DNA of 64,000 nt. Source: SOJA01 sp964598485 (lineage in GTDB: Archaea > Thermoproteota > Bathyarchaeia > Bathyarchaeales > Bathycorpusculaceae). Every line of letters begins with the position of its first letter. Position 1 is the first letter of the stretch. Where the stretch lies: positions 4,331-68,330 of the forward strand of contig CAZRCD010000011.1 in NCBI GenBank assembly GCA_964598485.1, read 5' to 3'. Of this stretch, positions 21,194 to 29,248 are shown one piece after another. The notes under the pieces were generated by a model. That model worked only from the letters and a program-made list of their open reading frames with translations, was not told the DNA's origin and made no database searches. The position numbers and the translations under genes were made by a program.

Positions 21194-23323
21194 TCAGTCT
21201 GTCAATTTTGTTTTCGAGACAATTCTACTTAAAGCAACTGCAATTATCGAAAGAATCACCAAGAACAATATAATTGTAATTGACGTGAACTCGGGTATAA
21301 CCTGATAAACAAAATAGTTTTCATTATTATTTTGCTCCACGAAGTTTCCAGCCTTGTCATATGCAATTATTTCGTATTTAACCCAAGTTCCTGCTGGTTG
21401 TTTTGGAATGGTGGCTTCATAAAAGCTTGAAGTTGGGTTAAAGTCCATAGGGAGAGGTGTCCACAACGTACTGTTGTCAAGATCATAGAACAATGTCACA
21501 TTTTTAACGCCGCTTTCCGTGTCGGTGACGTTTACGGAGATTGTTACATTATCGTCTGGTGTTACTACGTCTGAGGGCTCTTGAATAGGTTCACCAATCG
21601 TTGGCAGCGTCTCATCCGCAACCACCGTGATAAGTGTAATGTTGTAGCCACCTATCTGGTCTTGATAATTGTAAGCAGGACCTACATCTGGTTTCTCCCC
21701 TACAAAACCTTCAATGATTCCTTCCGCAAAAACTGTAACATTGTAGACCGCAGGATCTTTGGCTTCTACAGTCCAGTTGACTTGGGCGAATTCGCCTGGT
21801 GTTAATTCTGTATCAAGCAATGTTTTCTTTTCTTCTTCTCCAGATACTAGAACCAATCCTTGTGGAAGAATTATTGTAGCATTACATGAAGAAGCAGGAT
21901 ACTCGTGTGGAGAGAAGGGGCTTGGACAAGGATATGAAACGTTTACAACAACTTCGAAGGTTTCACCGACATACACTGTCTCAGGCATGTAAATGTCCAT
22001 TCTCCATGGAGAAACAAAAAGTCCCCAATATCCAGAATATTCCCACATATATTGGAAAAACGTGTAATTCATCGCAACGTTGAGACCGCCGTAGTCACCG
22101 CCCCATGTAGTGTTCCAAGGATCATGAAGAAAAACATGGCTTTCGTTATATCCAACTGTAACTCTGTAATGACCGCACGGTTCCTCAGGCATCCAACTCA
22201 TCAACAAGATGATCGGGTAACCCATATCTATCAAGGATGTCAAGTTCTCTATAGTCATGCCTCCTTGTTCAAAGGCGGCGTAACCAAATTTTCGAAGCGT
22301 GTAACCAGTTATGTTTTCGGACATTTCACTGCCCATGGAAGTGCTTAAATTGCTAAAATGCGTAGCTCTTCGCATCTCATCGGTATAAGTCACATAGGAA
22401 GGGTCGCCGACAGTTCTCGCCACGTCCGCTATCTCAAACTGCGAAATGTTTTCGCCGTAAAAATCAAAAACCATTTGAAGCGCTGCTGGACCACAATAAT
22501 AACCATTCACTTGATAATAAAACGGAACTTCAATGTAATGCTCATGAACTCCCAGGTAAAACGTGTGCAAAACATCTGCAAGAAGATTAACTGCCAGGTT
22601 AAGGGATTCTCCACATCTATCTTTGAAAATCGGATTACTCCAGTTATAATTTTGATCCATCCAGACACATGTCAAGTCTCCATCTAAGTCAAAAGTTGTG
22701 TCATAGGCAAGGAGGCACGTGGCATCATAAGCGGAAATTCTGGTTAGGTTACCGTCAAAAACAAGGTAAGTGTTAAATTCTGACTCGTAGCTTGATGTTC
22801 TTCCTTGCACATAGCTTTCATAATCACTATGATGAGTTTCAGCTCTCCAATCTGTAGTTGCCCCCATGACATGCCCAAAGACCGTCACATCAACAATGTA
22901 GTGGCTCATTATTCCAAGAATTTTTGACGCATTGACCAAATAACCGCCTCTGAAAAAGTCAATTGCCTTGTAATATTCCGTTTGCGCTCGAACCGCTGAA
23001 GCGTCATCCTGCAGAGACCCGTTAGCATAATAGTAAACATGATGCTTAACAGTGTCGCCTATACCGTCAGGCGCCCCACCATTATCTGGCAACTCGGTTC
23101 CATATAGATAAGCTGCAAGATTGTCTAGGGTATATTGCTTCTCCTCATCAGGCAACCAATCTAAAGCATGCTCGGCAATCCAGTCATGTGTGCCATAACA
23201 TGGGTTAGATGGGTCATCACTGTAACCACCGTTACTCCAGCATGAGACGAATTTAATGCCCACATTTGATAATGAAAATATTAAAAGGAAAACCAAAAAA
23301 AGCGCAATTTTTCTTCCGCACAT
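21194..23323 (-). CDS. Secreted zinc phospholipase C-like / C39-like peptidase fusion with C-terminal sorting anchor
   Basis: A 709-residue exported protein. A signal peptide spans residues 1-28. Residues ~40-260 resemble zinc-dependent phospholipase C/S1-P1 nuclease, with many candidate ligands (H46, H52, H94, H95, H141, D145, H151, H164, H165, H253). Residues ~265-430 look like a C39 papain-like domain: Q271, C277 in YYCGPAALQ, H385 in CGHYRVTVGY and D401 in LHDPW. Two beta-rich Ig-like regions follow (430-670). The end has IPEF, a hydrophobic helix and basic residues, as in archaeal PEF-CTERM-type anchors. Many N-x-S/T sites fit surface glycosylation. Probably a cell-surface hydrolase; substrates unknown. 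Confidence 0.8.
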   Translation of the reverse strand: MCGRKIALFLVFLLIFSLSNVGIKFVSCWSNGGYSDDPSNPCYGTHDWIAEHALDWLPDEEKQYTLDNLAAYLYGTELPDNGGAPDGIGDTVKHHVYYYANGSLQDDASAVRAQTEYYKAIDFFRGGYLVNASKILGIMSHYIVDVTVFGHVMGATTDWRAETHHSDYESYVQGRTSSYESEFNTYLVFDGNLTRISAYDATCLLAYDTTFDLDGDLTCVWMDQNYNWSNPIFKDRCGESLNLAVNLLADVLHTFYLGVHEHYIEVPFYYQVNGYYCGPAALQMVFDFYGENISQFEIADVARTVGDPSYVTYTDEMRRATHFSNLSTSMGSEMSENITGYTLRKFGYAAFEQGGMTIENLTSLIDMGYPIILLMSWMPEEPCGHYRVTVGYNESHVFLHDPWNTTWGGDYGGLNVAMNYTFFQYMWEYSGYWGLFVSPWRMDIYMPETVYVGETFEVVVNVSYPCPSPFSPHEYPASSCNATIILPQGLVLVSGEEEKKTLLDTELTPGEFAQVNWTVEAKDPAVYNVTVFAEGIIEGFVGEKPDVGPAYNYQDQIGGYNITLITVVADETLPTIGEPIQEPSDVVTPDDNVTISVNVTDTESGVKNVTLFYDLDNSTLWTPLPMDFNPTSSFYEATIPKQPAGTWVKYEIIAYDKAGNFVEQNNNENYFVYQVIPEFTSITIILFLVILSIIAVALSRIVSKTKLTD

Positions 23324-23393
23324 TGTATTTACCTAATAAACCACTGTGTACGTTTAAACATAAAATTGGTGCAGATGATCCGTACCACATAAA

Positions 23394-23429
23394 CTCATAA
23401 AAACCCGACATTATAAATATGAGAATAAC
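23394..23429 (+). promoter_or_regulatory. Promoter for the SAM hydrolase gene, probably near-leaderless
   Basis: CTCATAAAAA at 23394-23403 and ATTATAAATA at 23410-23419 are both TATA-like. The first would start transcription at about 23424-23428, just before the ATG at 23430. No Shine-Dalgarno sequence is visible, which fits a leaderless message. Confidence 0.35.
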
Positions 23430-24224
23430 ATGCCAAGCAAGATTATTACTTTAACAACGGATTTCGGACTGAAAGACCCGTATGTAGCAGAAATGAAAGC
23501 TGTCATACTAAGCATAAGCCCAAACACAAGAATTGTTGACATTACGCATGAGATAGAAAAATTCAACATAAGAATGGGCGCCTACACACTGGCTGCTGCT
23601 TGCCCGTATTTTCCGAAAGGCACAATTCATGTGATTGTTATAGACCCTGGTGTTGGAACAAAACGTAAAGCCATACTCGTACAAACAAGAAATAGCTATT
23701 TTATCGGCCCAGACAACGGTGTACTAACATTAGCGGCAAAAGGTCAAGGCATAAAACACATTTACAAAATAGAGAAACCGAAGCTCATGCTTCCAAGAAT
23801 TTCTAACACTTTTCACGGAAGAGACATTTTTGCTCCTGCAGCCGCTTACCTTGCAAATGGAACATCACCGTCCGAGTTTGGACCCGAAATACCTGAAATT
23901 GTAACGCCGAAATTTGCGAAAATAGCCAAGACAAAGACGGCACTGACAGGCGAAATAATACATATAGACGGCTTTGGAAACATAATTACAAACCTTAGAG
24001 AGAAAGACCTTGAATTAATGGGCGCAAAGAAGACAGTGAACCTTAAGATCAAAGATGCTGTGCTAAATCTGAAGCTTTGCAAAGCTTATTCAGAAGTTGA
24101 TGGACAGCAACCACTAGTCATTATTGGAAGCCACAACTTTCTAGAGATCTCCGTAAACCAAGGTAATGCCGCAGAAAACCTCCAAACAAAAGTTGGAGAC
24201 AAAGTTAGGCTTTATTATATTTAA
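23430..24224 (+). CDS. SAM hydroxide adenosyltransferase (SAM hydrolase, DUF62 family)
   Basis: A 264-residue enzyme of the family that splits S-adenosylmethionine into adenosine and methionine using water. It is related to fluorinase and chlorinase. Recognised by ITLTTDFGLKDPYVAEMKAV at the start, VDITHEI, VIVIDPGVGT (Asp and neighbouring residues that position water), FIGPDNGVLT, and FGNIITNL in the C-terminal domain. The archaeal members are hydrolases, not halogenases, as far as known. Likely role is control of SAM level or salvage. It overlaps no neighbour once nadM is given its correct start; the two are probably co-transcribed. Confidence 0.9.
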   Translation: MPSKIITLTTDFGLKDPYVAEMKAVILSISPNTRIVDITHEIEKFNIRMGAYTLAAACPYFPKGTIHVIVIDPGVGTKRKAILVQTRNSYFIGPDNGVLTLAAKGQGIKHIYKIEKPKLMLPRISNTFHGRDIFAPAAAYLANGTSPSEFGPEIPEIVTPKFAKIAKTKTALTGEIIHIDGFGNIITNLREKDLELMGAKKTVNLKIKDAVLNLKLCKAYSEVDGQQPLVIIGSHNFLEISVNQGNAAENLQTKVGDKVRLYYI

Positions 24225-24285
24225 GACACAAAAGACAAATCTTCAAAGTGATAACTATAGCTTATGGTATTTCGTGGTGGAAAAG

Positions 24286-24822
24286 ATGAAGACTTATGAA
24301 TTCAAAAGAGCGTTATACGTAGGTCGATTTCAACCTTTCCACTTGGGTCATTTGAAAGCAATAAAAGATATTGTAGGTAAGGCTGGGGAGCTTGTGATTG
24401 TGATTGGAAGTGCTCAATATGGTTTTGATTTATTGAATCCTTTCACTGGTGGTGAACGATTGACTATGATAAGGTTGGCGTTGAACGAGGCTAAAGTTGA
24501 TCCAGCTAAGTATTTGATTGTACCAGTACCTGATTTGCATCGGCCTATTGTCTGGGTTTCGTGGGTTGTTTCGTTAGTAGGCTATTTTGATGTTGTCTTC
24601 TCTAATGAACCTGTGACTGTTAGAGCCTTTAAGGAAAAAGGATACAAAGTAGAGTCTATAACGCCTTATCGTCAGGAGTTGTATTCGGGTTCAGAGATTA
24701 GACGTAGAATGCGAGAAGACGAAGAATGGAGAGATCTTGTTCCGAAGAGTGTTGCATCTTACATTGAGAGGTTAGATGGTGTTGCACGAATTAAGGACCT
24801 GCATGCTAACGATAAGCTCTGA
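24286..24822 (+). CDS. nadM: Nicotinamide-nucleotide adenylyltransferase
   Basis: A 178-residue archaeal NadM that makes NAD from NMN and ATP. The nucleotidyltransferase motif GRFQPFHLGHLKAI is at residues ~12-25. FTGGERLTMIRLAL follows, and the second motif YSGSEIRRRM near 143-152 equals the ISSTxxR signature. The ATG at 24286 is preferred over an ATG 120 bases upstream, because the upstream sequence lies inside the SAM hydrolase gene, is not family-like, and GGTGG precedes 24286. It is convergent with PncC (NMN deamidase), and NadC is at 30480, so much of NAD synthesis is in this window. Confidence 0.93.
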   Translation: MKTYEFKRALYVGRFQPFHLGHLKAIKDIVGKAGELVIVIGSAQYGFDLLNPFTGGERLTMIRLALNEAKVDPAKYLIVPVPDLHRPIVWVSWVVSLVGYFDVVFSNEPVTVRAFKEKGYKVESITPYRQELYSGSEIRRRMREDEEWRDLVPKSVASYIERLDGVARIKDLHANDKL

Positions 24823-24861
24823 AGAAGTTCATCCTATCGCTAGATGCTTTTGACCTTTGGT

Positions 24862-25359
24862 TTACGATTCGGACAACGCTTGAACATGCTTCTTTATCAT
24901 TTGTAGAGCAGCTTCAGACGCTTGGGATTTTATCTCTTCTCTCTTTCCCTTGAATCTAAATTCTTCACAAACAACACTTTCGTCAGATGCCAGACATATG
25001 TATACTAGTCCCACTGGCTTCTCAGGTGTACCGCCTTCTGGTCCAGCTATTCCAGTAACGGCCAATCCCAGGTCACTTCCGCTGACTTGCTTGATTCCTT
25101 GCGCCATCTCTATTGCCGTTTGACGGCTAACCGCTCCAAACTTTTCCAGAGTCTCAGGTGAGACATGAAGAGTGCCTATTTTAGACTGATTGTTGTAGGC
25201 TATGACGCCGCGATTATAGTAGTTGGAACTGCCGGGCACGTTTGTTATTCTGTGAGAGATGAACCCGCCTGTGCATGATTCAGCGATTGAAATGGTTTTT
25301 CCATGTTTTCTCAAAAGTTCGCCAATCTGTTTTTCCAAAGCAGGATTTCCGCCTATCAT
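24862..25359 (-). CDS. pncC: CinA C-terminal domain protein, NMN deamidase
   Basis: A 165-residue stand-alone CinA C-terminal domain. Characteristic sequence is SIAESCTGGFISHRITNVPG followed by YYNRGVIAYNNQSKIGTL, MAQGIKQVSGSDLGLAVTGIAGPEGGT and KPVGLVYI. This domain hydrolyses nicotinamide mononucleotide to nicotinate mononucleotide plus ammonia, feeding NAD synthesis. Its position head-to-head downstream of nadM (convergent, 39 bases apart) agrees with that role. Full CinA has an extra N-terminal COG1058 domain, absent here, which is normal for PncC. Confidence 0.9.
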   Translation of the reverse strand: MIGGNPALEKQIGELLRKHGKTISIAESCTGGFISHRITNVPGSSNYYNRGVIAYNNQSKIGTLHVSPETLEKFGAVSRQTAIEMAQGIKQVSGSDLGLAVTGIAGPEGGTPEKPVGLVYICLASDESVVCEEFRFKGKREEIKSQASEAALQMIKKHVQALSES

Positions 25360-25511
25360 TATAGACCTCTATCTATTTAGGGAAAGAAGGGACTTAACAT
25401 TTTGCCATCTCTTCTCAATCCACAAGTGCTCTGTGGCGTGTGCTTAGCGCGTGCAGTATATCTGCCCAGTTAAGTTTTAAATGGTTCTTTGGGGTAGTCA
25501 CATGTGGGTGT

Positions 25512-26210
25512 ATGATTTTGCATAAGAAGATTGGTATCTTGGGAGGAGTGAGTCCTGAATCGACTGCGATCTACTATGAGTACATTACTCGGGAATATAC
25601 CAAGCGATATGGGAACTACAGTCATCCGGAAATAATCATCTACAGCGTCAGCCTTCAAGAATTTGTTGACTGGCAGTATCAGGAACGGTGGGGTCTCATT
25701 GCGGACAAGATGATTGAAGTCTTGGGGGCATTGGAGAAAGCAGGAGCCGATTTCGGGTTAATTGCGGCCAACACATTGCACATAGTCTTTGACAAGGTGC
25801 AAAGAGAGATTGCTATTCCACTCATCAACATCATCGAGGTGACGGCTGAAGCTGTAAAGAAAGAAGGGATGAAGACTGTGGGACTCTTGGGGACAGTCTT
25901 TACCATGAGCAAGGATTTCTATAAAGCAGGTTTGGAAGCAAGAGGAATAGTGACTTTGGTTCCGGATAGGAAGGATCAACAGTTCGTTAATAGAGTGATC
26001 TATGAGGAGCTTATTGGAGGGCTTGTCAAGACTGAATCCAGAGAAGGATATGTCAAGGTCGTGAAGAAATTGAAAGAGAGAGGAGCTGAAGGGATCGTTT
26101 TGGGATGCACGGAAATTCCCGTACTCATCAAGGAAAAGGACTGCGGTGTTCGGCTTTACGACACGACTCGTATTCATGCTGAAAAGGCTCTGAACTACGC
26201 GATAAGTTGA
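25512..26210 (+). CDS. Aspartate/glutamate racemase-family protein lacking the first catalytic cysteine
   Basis: A 232-residue protein of the two-domain Asp/Glu racemase fold. It opens KKIGILGGVSPESTAIYYE and includes VGLLGTVFTMSKDFYKAGL. Racemases of this family use two acid/base residues. The second is present as Cys in IVLGCTEIPVLI. The first normally sits as CNT (or TNT in YgeA-type epimerases); here the segment reads AANTLH, so the position is Ala. The ATG at 25512 follows GGGTG and matches the family start better than an ATG 72 bases earlier. A one-base amino acid racemase, a lyase or an inactive relative are all possible. Confidence 0.82.
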   Translation: MILHKKIGILGGVSPESTAIYYEYITREYTKRYGNYSHPEIIIYSVSLQEFVDWQYQERWGLIADKMIEVLGALEKAGADFGLIAANTLHIVFDKVQREIAIPLINIIEVTAEAVKKEGMKTVGLLGTVFTMSKDFYKAGLEARGIVTLVPDRKDQQFVNRVIYEELIGGLVKTESREGYVKVVKKLKERGAEGIVLGCTEIPVLIKEKDCGVRLYDTTRIHAEKALNYAIS

Positions 26211-26242
26211 AACTAGGGCGGCGCCCGCTAGATTTTTCGTTC

Positions 26243-26722
26243 TTATTCTTTTGGGGCTTCAGCTCTTTCAAGCGCTCTCTTTGCTAGAGTCTCTCCAAGT
26301 TTCTTGCAGGCTCTCAGATTCTCTTCACTTGGTTCTCCTTGGGAGACTACGCCGTCAGCCACTTTCTCCAGTCTGAAGGAAGAAATCATCCTTTCTAAGC
26401 TCAATAGAGCCGAGTTGCTTGACCCACCGCCTGAAGTGAAGGCCACGCTTGGTTTACCAGCAACCCTTTCTCTTACGCTTAGCGCTTTGTCGAAAAAGTC
26501 TTTCATGACGCCAGCCATGTAACTGAAGTAGTTTGGAGATCCGAAGGCTACGGCGTCACAAGAGATGAAGTCGTTAACAGTTGCATAGTCAACACGCTTC
26601 ACTTTGCCTGAAGCTCCCTCACCGCTTTCAACGCCTTCGACAACAGCATTTGCCAAGGCTTCAGTTCTGCCAGTCCTCGAATAATACAGAACTAATACTT
26701 CAACCACGTCAAATTTCCCCAC
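26243..26722 (-). CDS. Flavodoxin-like NAD(P)H-dependent oxidoreductase
   Basis: A 159-residue flavodoxin-fold protein. The FMN phosphate loop is YYSRTGRTEALANAV near residue 13. AVAFGSPNYFSYMAGVMKDFFDK (ring contacts) and AFTSGGGSSNSALLSLERM follow, as in WrbA/NADPH:quinone reductase-like proteins. It lacks the cysteine motif of iron-sulfur flavoproteins. Probably a cytosolic electron carrier or quinone/flavin reductase. A second member of the family is at 50174. It is convergent with the racemase-like gene. Confidence 0.85.
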   Translation of the reverse strand: MGKFDVVEVLVLYYSRTGRTEALANAVVEGVESGEGASGKVKRVDYATVNDFISCDAVAFGSPNYFSYMAGVMKDFFDKALSVRERVAGKPSVAFTSGGGSSNSALLSLERMISSFRLEKVADGVVSQGEPSEENLRACKKLGETLAKRALERAEAPKE

Positions 26723-27185
26723 GTCATACTTAGCTCACTGCCTAATATAATTTTGACCTAAACCAAGAAAGTGCAAAACATCCTACAATCATAGTTCATT
26801 TGAGTTCACTCGAAGACTTTTCTGATTGCTCTTTTCAGAAAACCCAAGTGAACAGCCCGAAAAACTAGTGTCTCACCAGCAGAATTGGTCTTTTATGGCT
26901 TTTAACAATCTAAAGTGGCGATATCTCCCGTAAACCCTGTTTTTGTCGAGTTTACCATTGAAATATTATTCATTCTAGTCACCATTCCATGGCTTGTATT
27001 ACTGAAAGCACACAGCACACACAGAGGGAGAGACTGAAAGACCTCTGGAAACTCTTCCTTGAACGGGTCGCCATAGAAGACAATTGAACCAGTGTTTCAA
27101 CCTATATATAAGAGGGGTCTAGACACAACAGAGAAGCTAAGCTTTATCACTATTTGTCAAGTCTTGAAGCCTGTCAATTAAGCAT
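26723..27185. other. 463-base region without a convincing gene; orphan TATA box
   Basis: No frame here has a good start, length and composition together. A strong TATATATAAG at 27103-27112 stands alone: nothing of protein-coding length follows it on the plus strand before the ogt stop at 27186. Read on the minus strand, 26915-27085 keeps an open frame with protein-like words such as GSIVFYGDPFKEEFPEVF but no start codon, which could be a gene remnant. A short untranslated RNA from the TATA box is possible. Confidence 0.3.
27103..27112. promoter_or_regulatory. Orphan TATA box
   Basis: TATATATAAG is the strongest TATA match in this part of the window. It is flanked by CC upstream and GGGG downstream. 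It is nearly palindromic, so direction is unclear. Plus-strand transcription would begin near 27130-27135. Confidence 0.35.
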
Positions 27186-27785
27186 TTACTCTTCCCCAAC
27201 CCGTTTCAACACTCGCTCAACAGGAAAAACCAAAAGCCTTCCACCACCAACGGCAATCTCTCGCTCAGAACCATAACCTCTGCTTTCACGTTTCAAAATT
27301 CCAAGCTTCACAGGCACATTATCATAGCCACCACCGTAACCGCCTAGAGTAAAGTCTGAACAACCAACCCTATGACACGGAACAACCAACGGAAACGGAT
27401 TCGAAGCCATAACACGACCAACAGCCCTAGGACCTCCACCAGCAGCTCGAGCAACAGAACCATAAGAAGCCACATAACCCACTGGAACCAAAGAAACCGT
27501 TTCAATAACCCTTCTAGCATAGTCCGAAAGATGCTCTGTAACCAAGGAAAAACTATCAGAGCCACCTTTCCCATCATAAATACCCTTCATCAAGCCAATC
27601 ACACGCTTAGCGAAAACCGACGTTTTTTCTGAACGCTGAAATGGAACATCAAAAGGAAGGCTCTTCAACAAACTCTGCAAAGTCCTTTCTTCGCTGAAGG
27701 TAAACGTTGTAGCAAAAATCTTTTTTCTATCACAAGCAATCCCAAACCAAACACCTTCAACATTTTCAATGTAAAGACTTATCAT
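27186..27785 (-). CDS. ogt: Methylated-DNA--protein-cysteine methyltransferase
   Basis: A 199-residue DNA repair protein that moves alkyl groups from O6-alkylguanine to its own cysteine. The active site is PCHRV within NPFPLVVPCHRV; VGYVASYGSVARAAGGGPRAVGR before it is the helix-turn-helix with the arginine finger. The N-terminal ~85 residues form the variable alpha/beta domain. The ATG at 27785 is chosen over a TTG six codons earlier because AAGGTGG precedes it at a good distance. Divergent from the proteasome beta gene. Confidence 0.93.
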   Translation of the reverse strand: MISLYIENVEGVWFGIACDRKKIFATTFTFSEERTLQSLLKSLPFDVPFQRSEKTSVFAKRVIGLMKGIYDGKGGSDSFSLVTEHLSDYARRVIETVSLVPVGYVASYGSVARAAGGGPRAVGRVMASNPFPLVVPCHRVGCSDFTLGGYGGGYDNVPVKLGILKRESRGYGSEREIAVGGGRLLVFPVERVLKRVGEE

Positions 27786-27873
27786 GCCATATCCACCTTT
27801 CAAAAGTGTTATAGAAACAGCTAAGTATTTAGCTATGTGGCAAAAGCAAAGCTCATCAACAATAAAACAACAT

Positions 27874-27916
27874 AAACTTAATAGGTTGTCTTACATATAC
27901 CAACCAGAAAAGGTGA
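27874..27916 (+). promoter_or_regulatory. Promoter and ribosome binding site of the proteasome beta gene
   Basis: AAACTTAATA at 27874-27883 is TATA-like and would start transcription near 27904. AGGTGA at 27911-27916 lies 6 bases before the ATG at 27923. Confidence 0.35.
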
Positions 27917-27922
27917 AACCAC

Positions 27923-28543
27923 ATGGAAAGGCAAAGACAGCAGTCTCAATACGCTTGGATTCCAGGCGCAACAACAGTTGGCGTAGTATGCCCAGACGGC
28001 GTCATCTTAGCTTCTGAAAAACGTGTTTCATACGGTTACCTCATCGTCAGCAAAGGCGGCAAGAAAGTTTTCAAACTCACCGACCGCATAGGTGCCGCTT
28101 GCGCCGGACTTGTTTCAGACATGCAAATCCTCGCCAGAGAGGTAGAAGCCTACTCAAACTTATACAGCCTAGATGTCAGCAGACCGATCTCTGTAAGGTC
28201 AGCAGCAAAACTCATGTCAACCCTGCTCTTCAACCGAAGACTTGCACCGCTAATCACATTTACAATAGTAGGTGGACTGGACGAAGAAGGAGCAACACTT
28301 TACGCCCTAGACATTTTGGGCTCACTAATACCTGACAAATATGCAGCTGTAGGCTCAGGAACAGAAATTGCCATGGGATTACTCGAAGAAGGATACAAAG
28401 AAAACTTGACCATAGAAGAAGCAAAAAACCTAGTTACCAGATCCATAAAGTCAGCCATAAGCAGAGACATCATGAGCGGAAACGGAATAGACTTCCTAAT
28501 AATAACAAAAGACGGAATACACGAAGAGTCGATGAAACTCTAA
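27923..28543 (+). CDS. psmB: Proteasome beta subunit, probably non-catalytic (Ala at position 1)
   Basis: A 206-residue 20S proteasome beta subunit. Archaeal beta subunits are cut to expose Thr1, the nucleophile. Aligning from the conserved Glu17 (ILASEKR) and Lys33 (SKGGKK) back to the start gives Ala at position 1 in PGATTVGVV; Thr occurs only at 2 and 3. Glu17, Lys33 and the C-terminal SGNGID-type region (Asp166/Ser169 area, AISRDIMSGNGIDF) are kept. So the protein looks folded and assembly-competent but not autolytic. Such inactive beta types occur beside an active one in some Thermoproteota. No alpha subunit is in the window. Confidence 0.88.
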   Translation: MERQRQQSQYAWIPGATTVGVVCPDGVILASEKRVSYGYLIVSKGGKKVFKLTDRIGAACAGLVSDMQILAREVEAYSNLYSLDVSRPISVRSAAKLMSTLLFNRRLAPLITFTIVGGLDEEGATLYALDILGSLIPDKYAAVGSGTEIAMGLLEEGYKENLTIEEAKNLVTRSIKSAISRDIMSGNGIDFLIITKDGIHEESMKL

Positions 28544-28618
28544 ACCCAAAACTTTTTACACGGCTTAGCCCTCCTCTGAAATGCCCATCACTAACTGTTA
28601 AAGTGAGAAGATAGCAAA

Positions 28619-29245
28619 TTGTCATTTCAACTAAGCCTAGAAGAGGGAAATTTCCTCGTCAGATTAGCACGCAAGGCTGTGAAAGAGTATCTAGAAACCA
28701 GAAAACAAATCAAAGTTCCAGAAGACACCTCTCAAAAACTTTCACAACCTTGCGGAGTATTCGTTACAATAAACAGCATAAAATCCGAAGAGAAAAAATT
28801 AAGAGGGTGCATCGGCTACCCATACCCCACCACCTCACTGACCCAAGCAGTCATCGAATCCGCCATAAACTCAGCAACCCAAGACCCCCGCTTCTATCCA
28901 ATTTCATTAGACGAACTTGAAACCGTAGTTTTTGAAGTAAGCGTACTCACCCCACCTCAAATAATCAAAGTGGAAAAACCAAGTCAATACCCTTCTAAAA
29001 TCAAGGTTGGAGAAGATGGATTAATCGTTGAAAAAAACGTTTTCAAAGGATTGCTTCTCCCCCAAGTACCAGTTGAATGGAAATGGGACAACGAACAATT
29101 CCTGTGCCAATGCTGCATCAAAGCTGGTTTACCACCAGACTGCTGGCTGCTCAAAGGCACCAAAATCTACAAGTTTCAAGCCATAATTTTTGAGGAAGAA
29201 GAACCCAGAGGCGAAGTGAAGCATAAAGCCCTCGGCGGGAAATAG
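28619..29245 (+). CDS. AMMECR1 domain protein
   Basis: A 208-residue protein of the AMMECR1/TIGR00296 family, conserved in archaea and eukaryotes. The signature LRGCIGYPYPTTSLTQAVIESAINSATQDPRF is split across residues ~60-92. The family motif LRGCIG is exact. Downstream ISLDELETVVFEVSVLTPP and KGLLLPQVPVEW are also conserved. A Cys-rich FLCQCCIKAGLPPDCW loop lies near the end. The molecular function is not settled; archaeal members often lie near MEMO or radical SAM genes, but none is here. The start is TTG. The next gene begins 4 bases after its stop. Confidence 0.9.
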   Translation: MSFQLSLEEGNFLVRLARKAVKEYLETRKQIKVPEDTSQKLSQPCGVFVTINSIKSEEKKLRGCIGYPYPTTSLTQAVIESAINSATQDPRFYPISLDELETVVFEVSVLTPPQIIKVEKPSQYPSKIKVGEDGLIVEKNVFKGLLLPQVPVEWKWDNEQFLCQCCIKAGLPPDCWLLKGTKIYKFQAIIFEEEEPRGEVKHKALGGK

Positions 29246-29248
29246 TCC

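Noticed and set aside
23430..24224. Halogenase (fluorinase/chlorinase) activity for the DUF62 protein
   Set aside because: The archaeal branch is known for water-dependent SAM hydrolysis, and no halometabolite genes are nearby.
24166..24285. 40-residue N-terminal extension of NadM
   Set aside because: It overlaps the end of the SAM hydrolase gene and has no family similarity; the ATG at 24286 has a ribosome binding site.
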